Of a DNA stretch of 24,918 nucleotides, positions 8,820-16,029 are shown piece after piece. The notes below the pieces were generated by a model. That model worked only from the letters and a program-made list of their open reading frames with translations. It was not told the DNA's origin and did no database searches. The translations under genes were made by a program, and so were the position numbers. Source of the DNA: Oscillospiraceae bacterium. GTDB lineage: Bacteria; Bacillota; Clostridia; Saccharofermentanales; Saccharofermentanaceae. The stretch spans positions 1-24,918 of the forward strand of contig CACXGG010000218.1 of the NCBI GenBank assembly GCA_902767145.1. The letters run 5' to 3'. Positions within the stretch are counted from its first letter, which is position 1; each line of letters starts with the position of its first letter.

Positions 8820-9795
8820 CAGAAAGATAGAGGACGGTACGGTATTCGTCGTTTTTGACATGGAGTGGAATCAGCCTTTCACGGGAAAGGAATATGATTT
8901 TGAAGTGTCTGAACTGAGCGGCGAGATAATCGAGATAGGAGCCGTCAGATACGAATACCAGAACGGGACCATCAACAGGACGGGAGTATTCTCCTGCGAT
9001 ATCAAGCCCGTAAAATACAAAAAGCTCCACTTTCATGTAAAGAAGGTGACCCACAAGACCAACGAGGATCTGAAGAACGGCATAGACTTTAAGACTGCCT
9101 ATGAGAAGTTTCAGAAGTTCTGCGGTCCCAATGCCATCCTGGCGGGATGGGGCAACTCGGATCCCGACATGCTCAAGATGAACCTTAAGTTCTTCGGGCT
9201 CGATGATGAGCTCCGGATGTTCTTCATAGATGTCCAGCCCGTCTTCTCCCATTTTGCAGGGGAGAGGGGCAAGCAGCGAAGCGTCGAGTTTGCCGTTGAC
9301 CACTACGGTATCCCCAAGACGGACACATTCCATAATGCCACGGCTGATGCCTCCTATACGGGAGAGGTCCTCAAGAGGATCTTCGACTGCAGCAAGACAT
9401 CTGAGGTCCTGAGCGTTCTTTCCTCATCTGCCATAGATCCCGACATAAAGAGGGAGTTCTCGGCAGTGGGCGCACCCTGCGAAAAGCCGGAGGAGGCCCT
9501 GGCCCTGCTCACACCTTCAGAGAGAGTCTGCCCCATATGCAAGGCTTCCATGTTCACGGAGATAAAGGAATTCCGTATAAGGAAATCGGTCTATGCACTC
9601 TATAACTGTGAGAAGCACGGGGATATCTTCGTGAGGATCAGGGTAAAGAAGAATAAGTCGGGGCATTACTATGCTTCTTCCATCGAAAGGATAGCCACTC
9701 AGAACGATTATTTCCTTGTGGCATCCAAGCGTGAGGAGTACTCTAAGTTCGGCTCAAAAGGTGAACCGAAAGTGGACAATATGGAAGAATTGTGA
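8812..9795 (+). CDS. DnaQ-like DEDDh 3'-5' exonuclease with C-terminal zinc ribbon
   Basis: 327 residues from a GTG start preceded by AAAGGAAG; it overlaps the YfhO stop by 8 nt. The four acidic residues and the histidine of the DEDDh class are present: Asp16 and Glu18 in FDMEW, Asp117 in GWGNSD, and His174/Asp179 in HNATAD (H-x4-D). These coordinate two metals for 3'-5' exonuclease action on DNA or RNA. After residue 235 comes a small extra module with C240-x2-C243 and C266-x2-H269, a likely zinc ribbon for nucleic acid contact. It is a stand-alone nuclease rather than a polymerase subunit; the natural substrate is unknown. Its link to YfhO genes is by operon only. Confidence 0.88.
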   Translation: MLDRKIEDGTVFVVFDMEWNQPFTGKEYDFEVSELSGEIIEIGAVRYEYQNGTINRTGVFSCDIKPVKYKKLHFHVKKVTHKTNEDLKNGIDFKTAYEKFQKFCGPNAILAGWGNSDPDMLKMNLKFFGLDDELRMFFIDVQPVFSHFAGERGKQRSVEFAVDHYGIPKTDTFHNATADASYTGEVLKRIFDCSKTSEVLSVLSSSAIDPDIKREFSAVGAPCEKPEEALALLTPSERVCPICKASMFTEIKEFRIRKSVYALYNCEKHGDIFVRIRVKKNKSGHYYASSIERIATQNDYFLVASKREEYSKFGSKGEPKVDNMEEL

Positions 9796-9836
9796 AGAAA
9801 AAATGACGAAAATCACCAAATAATCAAAATTCTTTA

Positions 9837-9865
9837 TTGAAATTGCCATTTCCATCCTTTATAAT
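9837..9865 (+). promoter_or_regulatory. Strong sigma-A promoter for the PilX-like gene
   Basis: TTGAAA (9837-9842) and TATAAT (9860-9865) are separated by exactly 17 bases. Transcription would start near 9872, leaving an untranslated leader of about 58 nt before the ATG at 9930. This is the best promoter in the window and it makes the downstream gene a single-gene unit with the terminator at 11945. Confidence 0.85.
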
Positions 9866-9929
9866 GTGTGTAGTTTAATAGGTTTTAATGTGTCATGGGC
9901 ACTATGATTTTGAAAAGGAAGGGTCTATT

Positions 9930-11921
9930 ATGCGCAAGTTATTTGCCGGAAAAAAGACAGGACGTAAAAAGGGTGGAATGATCCTTATTACAGTCGTATT
10001 CATCCTGGCGGTAGCACTGATATTCATCATCTCAGCGCTGATGCTTACCACTGCAACCAGATCAAGGGTTTACGAGTCTGCGTTCAACAACCAGGCAAGG
10101 CTTACTGTTACATCTGTAGCAGAGGCTTTCTACCAGGCTTTACAGTCACAGGAGATCACGGACTCGACATTTGAGAGCCTTAAGAATAAGACTATCAATG
10201 TTACAGGCGATATGCCCGGTATGCAGGGCCAGCCTGATTCCTATACCACTGCATCTTTCTCTGAGAGCGGCGGAGGAATCAAGGTAACGTTCACCACCAG
10301 GATCGGTGACTCCATCGAGTGTATCGATATGGTCCTCGAGAAGGACGATGAGGGCGATCCGCCTTCCGGATTCTCAAGACAGATGGAGCTCGGTGATGGT
10401 GCTAACCTTGTACGTGCCAACGTAGGTGGTTCAGTAACTGGAGGACCTTACACAGGTGATACTACAGGTAATACCATCCTTTCCTATGGTGACCTTAACA
10501 TCAACATCGGTAACCCCAACATCTACTCTGATGTCTTCAGCCTTGGTGTCCTTACAGGCCACGATACAAAGTTCTATGGAGATATCTACTTTGTAGGTCC
10601 CGATGCAGGACTTGGTGTTAATACACAGACAGTTACATTCGCTAATCCCGATTCAACTGCTTATTTCATCAACAACGATTCAGCATTCTACTGGTATAAC
10701 GGAGATAACTTCGCAACCGGTACTAATACACCTGTCGATCCCAGCATGGCTAACGCTTCAGGTTCCACTGAGGCAAGATCCAGGACATATGTCGGCGGCG
10801 GTAGAGTCGTATTTGCAGATTGTGACATGGTAACAATGGGTACCAATGCCCTTGGTAACTATAATGGTGACCAGTGCGTAGCATATGGTGTAAGCGAAGA
10901 AGGTGACCTTCAGTTCGGTGGCGGAGACTTCGAGTACTATGGTAGCTCCTCCAACCTCCGTGGTGATGTTACTGCAGACCAGCAGAATATGATCGATGAG
11001 CTCTATGCCCAGTATGACAGCCTCTTTGATGCTGATGGAAATCCCATCAACCAGTCAGAGCCTGACTCCTGGGAGGAAGTAGACGAACGTTATGATCTGT
11101 CCGGTGAGCGTTCCGGTGCTACATCTCTTGCAGCTGCTGCAGGATGTAACCTTACAACCGGTTACGGTGAGTATCTTCTTGATCCCGGTGCATATACTGT
11201 ATCAGGTACAATGGGACAGGCTGATGGCACCGGTGCTCCTATCATCGACATCGACCTTGCAGCAGGTGACTATTACATCTTCGTAAACGACAACCTTACC
11301 ATCGAGGATGGTTTCTTCAGGATCGTTAACGGCGGTGCTCCCGGAGCTCATAAGTGTTATTTCATCATTGAGTATGATAAGTATCTGCAGATCGGTGACA
11401 CTAACACAAAGCATCCCTGCGGAATCATCGATGACGCATGCTTCCCCGGTGTTTCCTCTTCTGATGACGGTTCAGGATATGTAATGTCCGAGATCGACCA
11501 GACTGTAACTCCTTACACATATGTATTTGGTCAGGGTGCAGATCCTTCAAGTAACCTTCATGAACCCCCGCAGTCCGGTGACTCCGTTGCTAACCAGGGC
11601 CAGCTCAGGCTCGGCGGTGCTACAGGCGGATCCAATGGTTATTTCCACCTCATCGCATATGTAGGTATGTATCCTTCTGCTGACGGTGCAGGAGATGCAG
11701 GTGCTTTCACCTTCTCTGTAGCTGATGGTGTAACATTCTACGGTCGTGTAAATGCAAGTACATTCGGTGGATATTCCGGTGGTGCTATCAATGTTCCTTA
11801 TTGTCCCGCTCCCGGTTCAACACCTACACCTCCGTCACCTTTCACACCTCTCTACTCTGACTACACGCTCTATGACTTCCAGTACTATTCAATGGCAGTC
11901 TCCGATGGTGAGGGCGGCTGA
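9930..11921 (+). CDS. Large PilX-like secreted pilus-associated protein
   Basis: 663 residues from ATG 9930, with AAGGAAGGG about six bases upstream; an earlier in-frame ATG at 9888 has no ribosome site. A basic leader ending KKGG is followed by one hydrophobic helix (about 17-40) and an AEAFYQAL segment. This resembles PilX N-terminal regions, where the peptidase cuts after Gly, but the Glu at mature position 5 is missing. The exported remainder is Gly/Asp/Thr-rich and beta-like, and ends with a Pro-rich linker (PTPPSPFTP) and a Tyr-rich tail. A minor pilin or tip/adhesin role is inferred from the N-terminus and the nearby pilus genes. Codon choice leans to GGT, CTT and AAC, unlike the YfhO genes, which together with its strong promoter suggests high expression. 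Confidence 0.6.
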   Translation: MRKLFAGKKTGRKKGGMILITVVFILAVALIFIISALMLTTATRSRVYESAFNNQARLTVTSVAEAFYQALQSQEITDSTFESLKNKTINVTGDMPGMQGQPDSYTTASFSESGGGIKVTFTTRIGDSIECIDMVLEKDDEGDPPSGFSRQMELGDGANLVRANVGGSVTGGPYTGDTTGNTILSYGDLNINIGNPNIYSDVFSLGVLTGHDTKFYGDIYFVGPDAGLGVNTQTVTFANPDSTAYFINNDSAFYWYNGDNFATGTNTPVDPSMANASGSTEARSRTYVGGGRVVFADCDMVTMGTNALGNYNGDQCVAYGVSEEGDLQFGGGDFEYYGSSSNLRGDVTADQQNMIDELYAQYDSLFDADGNPINQSEPDSWEEVDERYDLSGERSGATSLAAAAGCNLTTGYGEYLLDPGAYTVSGTMGQADGTGAPIIDIDLAAGDYYIFVNDNLTIEDGFFRIVNGGAPGAHKCYFIIEYDKYLQIGDTNTKHPCGIIDDACFPGVSSSDDGSGYVMSEIDQTVTPYTYVFGQGADPSSNLHEPPQSGDSVANQGQLRLGGATGGSNGYFHLIAYVGMYPSADGAGDAGAFTFSVADGVTFYGRVNASTFGGYSGGAINVPYCPAPGSTPTPPSPFTPLYSDYTLYDFQYYSMAVSDGEGG

Positions 11922-11944
11922 TAAGATCAGTTAACTGAAACGAT

Positions 11945-11975
11945 AACAGCCCGGTCGATGACCGGGCTGTTTTTA
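11945..11975 (+). terminator. Strong intrinsic terminator after the PilX-like gene
   Basis: AACAGCCCGGTC (11945-11956) pairs perfectly with GACCGGGCTGTT (11960-11971) around a GAT loop and is followed by a T-run. It is oriented for the plus strand. The minus-strand operon ending at 11994 lies next to it, but the hairpin lacks a good T-run in that direction. Confidence 0.95.
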
Positions 11976-11993
11976 TGTGAATTTATATTAAGA

Positions 11994-12407
11994 TCACTCA
12001 AGGATGAGAAGGGGCTGGGTCTCGATGATCTGGGATGCTATCCTTTCGTCGGGAGCCAGGTGGGAAGAAAGATCCTCACCGTAAGGGATATTATAGTATT
12101 CAAGGCTCTCTTCTGAAATGAGACACAGATCAGACTTCTCCATGAGCCTTGTGGTCTTACTGTTAAGATCATCATTCATGTCAAGCATAAGGACACCTTT
12201 ATCTATGATCATAAGGACACCGATCCTGGCGGGAGATGAAAGGAGAGCATCCATCATATGCTCCAGAAGGGATCTTCCATACTCATTATCCGAAGAGAAG
12301 TAGTCATGCTTAATGAGCACATTGATGACATCGCTGCTGTCTGTTATCTCAACCTCGGGATAGAGTTCTATCTCGGTCACGTCATTATTTTTTGGATTGG
12401 GTCTCAT
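11994..12407 (-). CDS. DsrE/YedF-like protein without the usual cysteine motif
   Basis: 137 residues from ATG 12407 with AGGAG eight bases upstream; GTG at 12416 is an alternative. It resembles the C-terminal DsrE domain of YedF-type sulfurtransferase-like proteins: a strand VINVLIKHD (28-36), a loop SSDNEYG feeding a helix (38-57), then IGVLMIIDKGVLML (62-75). Where YedF has a CGxC-type motif before Leu-Asp, this one reads LCLISEESLEYYNI (94-107), keeping one Cys only. A sulfur-relay reaction is therefore doubtful. It overlaps the end of the upstream DUF6062-like gene by 23 nt and is last in the operon that starts with the prepilin peptidase. Family assignment is tentative. Confidence 0.5.
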   Translation of the reverse strand: MRPNPKNNDVTEIELYPEVEITDSSDVINVLIKHDYFSSDNEYGRSLLEHMMDALLSSPARIGVLMIIDKGVLMLDMNDDLNSKTTRLMEKSDLCLISEESLEYYNIPYGEDLSSHLAPDERIASQIIETQPLLILE

Positions 12408-13146
12408 CAAAATCACTCCTGTCTGAAGATAAGAATCTCATGGATCTCTGGATGGCATTCTTACTGTTGCCCCAGGGCTTGTCTGCATTTCTGTAGTCGA
12501 ACTTAAGGGTGAACCACTCCACGTCTGCGATGAGCTCGGCAAAAGAGCTCTCAGTATTGGCAGAAAGAAGTGTAACGAAATCAGCTGCATCATTCTGGCT
12601 CAGCTTATCCGCAGCAGCTCTTAAGAGCAGGGCGGTGTGGGGCAGGCAGTGGCATTTGGAATCGGAGAACTTCTTCCTGAATTCCTCATCCTTAGAAAAG
12701 AGATACATGATGACGTCCACATACCTGTCAGTTGTCTTTTCCATATTCTCACAGATGGGACAGGATCTTACCCTGGCATCTATCTTGTCTGCGATCTTGT
12801 TAAATACTGTCTTATATTCCGAGGATCTTCCCTTGATAAGGCCTGCCTTGGCGGGAGCGGCTGTCTTAAGATCCTTCATTATATCTTCATCCACATCCTT
12901 AAGATGGGTATGGAGCATAAGTCCCAGACCAAGCCTGGCTGTCTCCTTCTTATTGAGCTTTCCCATATGATCAGGACAGAATCCTGTCTTATTGGTGATG
13001 ACCCTGGTATCGGGCTCCATGAGGGAGGGACCCAGGTAGTATTCAAGATAGTCATTTTCTATCTTTGCTCTTAACCGGCATAAGGGGCATCCGCCTTCCT
13101 GCTCGTATGCTTCGTTTACCGGAATGGTATAGATCTTTTCTTTCAT
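12385..13146 (-). CDS. DUF6062-like protein with two Cys/His modules
   Basis: 253 residues, soluble, no membrane segment. It begins MKEKIYTIPVNEAY, which I associate with the DUF6062 family of Clostridia. Two similar halves each carry a possible zinc site: C20-x2-C23 with C57-x2-H60, and C129-x2-C132 with C167-x2-H170. Each is followed by a long helical stretch. No function is known to me. The ATG overlaps the stop of the P-loop/Asp23 gene by 4 nt (ATGA), which means tight translational coupling and suggests the two products are needed together. Confidence 0.65.
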   Translation of the reverse strand: MKEKIYTIPVNEAYEQEGGCPLCRLRAKIENDYLEYYLGPSLMEPDTRVITNKTGFCPDHMGKLNKKETARLGLGLMLHTHLKDVDEDIMKDLKTAAPAKAGLIKGRSSEYKTVFNKIADKIDARVRSCPICENMEKTTDRYVDVIMYLFSKDEEFRKKFSDSKCHCLPHTALLLRAAADKLSQNDAADFVTLLSANTESSFAELIADVEWFTLKFDYRNADKPWGNSKNAIQRSMRFLSSDRSDFDETQSKK

Positions 13147-14204
13147 GCGCCCTCCTTGCGGTGAAGGACCCTTACGGCCCTGACGTTTACTGATACTGTA
13201 GTAATGGATGCGAATTCCTCTATGGCGCTTCCAACTTTCTGCTGGGCTTCCAGAAGGATCTTCTGGGCATCATATCCATAGAGAAGTGCGATCTCCAGGG
13301 AGAATACGACACCTATGGTCCTTTTCTCGGTCTTAAATCCTGAGACTTCACCGAATCCTTCTATATCTTTGAGCACGATCTTTATAAGGTCGAGAAGGGC
13401 ATCATCCGATATGGAATAGGATCCCAGGGAGGAGAAGGTGGGCCTTACCATGGTCCTTTCGGAGTCTCCCGGGGGCAGATCTGAATATCTGTCTATATCA
13501 AGTCTCTGTCTGAGCCTGTTCCAGGGGTCAGAGAAATATCCGGAGAACTCATGCTTGATCTCCATGCTGGGAACAGGAATGGTATGCATTCCCTCATGCA
13601 TCCTGGTGCTCCTGGCATTTCGCCTTTCCTCCTCAGTGGATACATCCTCGATCCTTATGAGCATGGAGGGAGGATTGAGCCACAGGTTGGTGGTGATCTT
13701 TGAGAGCATGGAATCACTGGTGCCCAGGATCATAAGTGCCGGGGGCATATTCTCCACCAGGGCCCTTCTCATGACTGCGGATCTTGTGGGATCCACAAAG
13801 ATAGCCTGACGGACTGACTCCATCTTGGTGGGAGCCTTCTTGGCAGATGTTCCTGCCACGATGCGGCTTCCGTTTATGAGAAGTCCGTCGTCTATGATAT
13901 ATGAGATATCGTTATTTCTGGCAACTGAGATAGCTCGGGTACTCTTACCTGTACCTGACTGGCCTATAAAGGCGACTACTGCGATCTTTGACAATGCCTC
14001 CCTGGTGAGAGCTTCCGAACTCAGGATATAGTCCACCGACAGATCCCCCTGGGAGCGGTGGGATCTTGATTCAGGGTTCAGTTCTATCTTCCTGAGCGTA
14101 TTTTTCAGCTCAGGGATCAATGCGGCTCTTCTTGCGGGAGAGACGGGACTTTTCTGTTCCTGCAGATTGTTATCCGGAATTGTCCTGTCGTCTTTTAAAG
14201 ACAC
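13143..14204 (-). CDS. P-loop NTPase fused to an Asp23/Gls24-like domain
   Basis: 353 residues. A polar N-terminal stretch (1-70) leads to an NTPase domain with Walker A GQSGTGKST (81-89) and an acidic pair in IIDDGLL (103-109) that might serve as a metal site. A hydrophobic strand PPALMILGTS (154-163) follows. From about 261 to 346 the sequence fits the Asp23/Gls24 (DUF322) family: SISDDALLDLIKIVL, a GVVFSLEIALLYG strand, and a helix ending in a VSVNVRAVRV strand. Asp23 proteins are cell-envelope-associated stress proteins; joining one to an NTPase suggests ATP-dependent control, but the reaction is unknown. The gene sits between yebC and the DUF6062-like gene. Confidence 0.72.
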   Translation of the reverse strand: MSLKDDRTIPDNNLQEQKSPVSPARRAALIPELKNTLRKIELNPESRSHRSQGDLSVDYILSSEALTREALSKIAVVAFIGQSGTGKSTRAISVARNNDISYIIDDGLLINGSRIVAGTSAKKAPTKMESVRQAIFVDPTRSAVMRRALVENMPPALMILGTSDSMLSKITTNLWLNPPSMLIRIEDVSTEEERRNARSTRMHEGMHTIPVPSMEIKHEFSGYFSDPWNRLRQRLDIDRYSDLPPGDSERTMVRPTFSSLGSYSISDDALLDLIKIVLKDIEGFGEVSGFKTEKRTIGVVFSLEIALLYGYDAQKILLEAQQKVGSAIEEFASITTVSVNVRAVRVLHRKEGA

Positions 14205-14219
14205 GTTATTCCTCCGGGA

Positions 14220-14945
14220 TCAGTTGTCCCAATTGTGGTAGACCTCTTGGATATCCTCGTTCTCTTCCATCATATCGAGCATCTTCTCAAGGGAAGAGAT
14301 GATATCGGGATCGGAGACCTCTGCATTTGTGATGGCCACAGGTCCCAGGCTGGAGTCAAGGAATGTGTAACCCTTGCCCTCAAGGGCATCCTTAACGGTG
14401 TAATAATCGTTGGGATCCGTATCCACCTCGTAATATTCGTCTTCTGCTATGAAATCTGCAGCTCCGCTGTCCAGGGCATCCATCATGACCTGGTCCTCAT
14501 CCTCAAAGTCCTCCTTGGAGATAAGGATCACGCCCTTTTCCTCGAAAAGGAAGGCAACGCTTCCGTCAACGCCCAGTGATCCGCCGTACTTGGAGAAGAT
14601 GTGGCGTACGTCTGCAGCTGTCCTGTTCCTGTTATTTGTAAGGGTCCTGACCATGATGGCAACTCCGCCGGGACCGTAGCCCTCGTACTGGATCTCCTCA
14701 TAATCATCGCCTTCACCGGCGCCTGCAGCCTTCTGGATGGCCCTCTTGATATTATCGTTGGGCATATTTGCTGCCTTGGCTTTTGAAATGACATCCTTAA
14801 GTCTTGAGTTTCCGTCAGGATCGGGACCTCCTGCCTTTACGGCAACAGCGATCTCTTTAGCGATCTTTGTGAATATGGCTCCCTTGGCCGCATCAGATGC
14901 TTCCTTTTTTCTTTTGATGTTATTCCATTTTGAATGACCTGACAT
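14220..14945 (-). CDS. yebC: YebC/PmpR-family protein
   Basis: 241 residues, the normal family length. ATG 14945 is chosen because GGAGG lies five bases upstream and the protein then begins with the family hallmark MSGHSKWNNIKRKK. Other signature stretches are AKAANMPNDNIKRAI and YEGYGPGGVAIMV. YebC proteins have been described as DNA-binding regulators and, in more recent work, as helpers of translation through proline-rich stretches; the sequence does not decide between these. It lies 17 nt downstream of the prepilin peptidase gene and 15 nt before the P-loop/Asp23 gene, in the same operon. Confidence 0.96.
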   Translation of the reverse strand: MSGHSKWNNIKRKKEASDAAKGAIFTKIAKEIAVAVKAGGPDPDGNSRLKDVISKAKAANMPNDNIKRAIQKAAGAGEGDDYEEIQYEGYGPGGVAIMVRTLTNNRNRTAADVRHIFSKYGGSLGVDGSVAFLFEEKGVILISKEDFEDEDQVMMDALDSGAADFIAEDEYYEVDTDPNDYYTVKDALEGKGYTFLDSSLGPVAITNAEVSDPDIISSLEKMLDMMEENEDIQEVYHNWDN

Positions 14946-14962
14946 AAAAACCTCCAATATTT

Positions 14963-15802
14963 TTATCTGGTAATAAAATACCTTATTATAATGAGAATGA
15001 CAACGAAGAGGAATGAAGCGATACCTGTGTATCTGTCACCATTCCTGCCCTTTAATATGGCTCTTGCCACTCCGTATACCACTGCATAGACAGAGACGGT
15101 AAGCCATGTATAGATAACGCCCGTGAAAAGCGTAAATGTCAGAAGGGGAACAAAGGTCATGTCCAGATAGAGATCGTTCCTCGTATATTCCTTGCCGAAG
15201 AGCTTTGACAGCAGGAAGCAGACAAGGACAGTTCCTGCGATGTAGATAAGAAGGAACAGGAGATCCCTGAGAAGATCCATAACTGTCTTATCCCTCATGC
15301 TCATAAAGCACCAGATCACCTTGGACAGGATGGCGGGAACGATGACGAAGCCCGTTACCCGGAAAAAGCTCTTTCTGGTGTCATAGTGGATCATCATGGC
15401 AGCGATGGCTGCAGCACATGCGATCACGAAGAGCAGATAATCAAAGAAGAAGAGGAGGAGCAGGGTGTTTGTATAGTCCGTAAGGAACCAGGAACACTCC
15501 AGATGTGTAATGGCCGAAAGGAGAAATACTGCGCCGGTAAAGGACTCGATCTTTGCGTATCTTGAAGCTATGGGAGCTTTACAGTAACGGCACTTGCCCC
15601 GAAGGAAGAGCCAGCTGAACAGGGGGACCAGGTCCTTGGCCGCCAGTTCATGGCCGCATGTCATGCACATGGACCTGCCGGTGGAGAACTTCCTGCCCGC
15701 CGGTGTCCTGTAGATGACAACGTTAAGGAAACTGCCGATGACGATGCCCAGGAGGGTAAACGTTACGGCAAAGTAAATGTCAATGAAAAGAAAAATATCC
15801 AT
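14963..15802 (-). CDS. pilD: Type IV prepilin peptidase (A24 family) with altered GxGD motif
   Basis: 279 residues; ATG has GGAGG seven bases upstream. The order is typical: first membrane helix, GSFLNVVIYR (23-32), two Cys pairs C46-x2-C49 and C71-x2-C74 in the cytoplasmic zinc/N-methylation domain, then about six hydrophobic helices. The enzyme cuts prepilins after the leader Gly and methylates the new N-terminus. Asp141 (HYDTRK) fits the first catalytic aspartate. The second motif, normally GxGD, reads RNDLYLD, with Asp210 in the expected place (69 residues on), but both the Gly and the IPx sequence after the first Asp are lost. It is still probably active, given several prepilins nearby, but it is divergent. 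First gene of the minus-strand operon and divergent from pilB. Confidence 0.88.
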   Translation of the reverse strand: MDIFLFIDIYFAVTFTLLGIVIGSFLNVVIYRTPAGRKFSTGRSMCMTCGHELAAKDLVPLFSWLFLRGKCRYCKAPIASRYAKIESFTGAVFLLSAITHLECSWFLTDYTNTLLLLFFFDYLLFVIACAAAIAAMMIHYDTRKSFFRVTGFVIVPAILSKVIWCFMSMRDKTVMDLLRDLLFLLIYIAGTVLVCFLLSKLFGKEYTRNDLYLDMTFVPLLTFTLFTGVIYTWLTVSVYAVVYGVARAILKGRNGDRYTGIASFLFVVILIIIRYFITR

Positions 15803-15826
15803 ACACCATCCTCCGTTATAATAAGT

Positions 15827-15835
15827 AATATATCA
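15827..15835 (-). promoter_or_regulatory. Candidate extended -10 for the prepilin peptidase operon
   Basis: On the minus strand the bases read TGATATATT, a TGn-TATATT extended -10. Position -35 is AT-rich without a clear hexamer, as is common with extended -10 promoters. Transcription would begin near 15820, about 18 nt before the start codon and just ahead of the GGAGG site, so the leader is very short. Confidence 0.4.
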
Positions 15836-15926
15836 CACTAAATAAAAAAAAGATAAATGCTTGTGTAAACTGTACAACGACTTGTGTGGTAAAAGAGCTC
15901 AAAAGCCGATAAATATTAAAAAAAAC

Positions 15927-15955
15927 TTGTTTTTTGATGTGCCATGTTGTATAGT
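15927..15955 (+). promoter_or_regulatory. Candidate sigma-A promoter for the pilB operon
   Basis: TTGTTT (15927-15932) and TATAGT (15950-15955) are 17 bases apart. The start point would be near 15962, with a leader of about 68 nt. An A-run/T-run hairpin (15920-15935) overlaps the -35, and the 10-bp palindrome TATACGTATA (15958-15967) covers the likely start point, so either could be a control site. No riboswitch fold is recognised in the leader. Confidence 0.55.
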
Positions 15956-16029
15956 TTTATACGTATATTTGGGGAAAAATGTGCTTTTTTGTTGAAATTG
16001 CATATTTTCCTTTGTAAACGGAGGCTACG

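Noticed and set aside
9888..9929. Earlier start for the PilX-like protein
   Set aside because: No ribosome site precedes ATG 9888, and the extra 14 residues are polar; ATG 9930 has a good site and a proper basic leader.
15992..16017. Second promoter before pilB (TTGAAATTGC, as before the PilX-like gene)
   Set aside because: The -35 copy is striking but the only -10 candidate, TGTAAA, would start transcription on the ribosome site.
15803..16029. Cyclic-di-GMP riboswitch in the pilB leader
   Set aside because: Expected because PilB seems to bind cyclic-di-GMP, but I cannot find the conserved GEMM core sequences.
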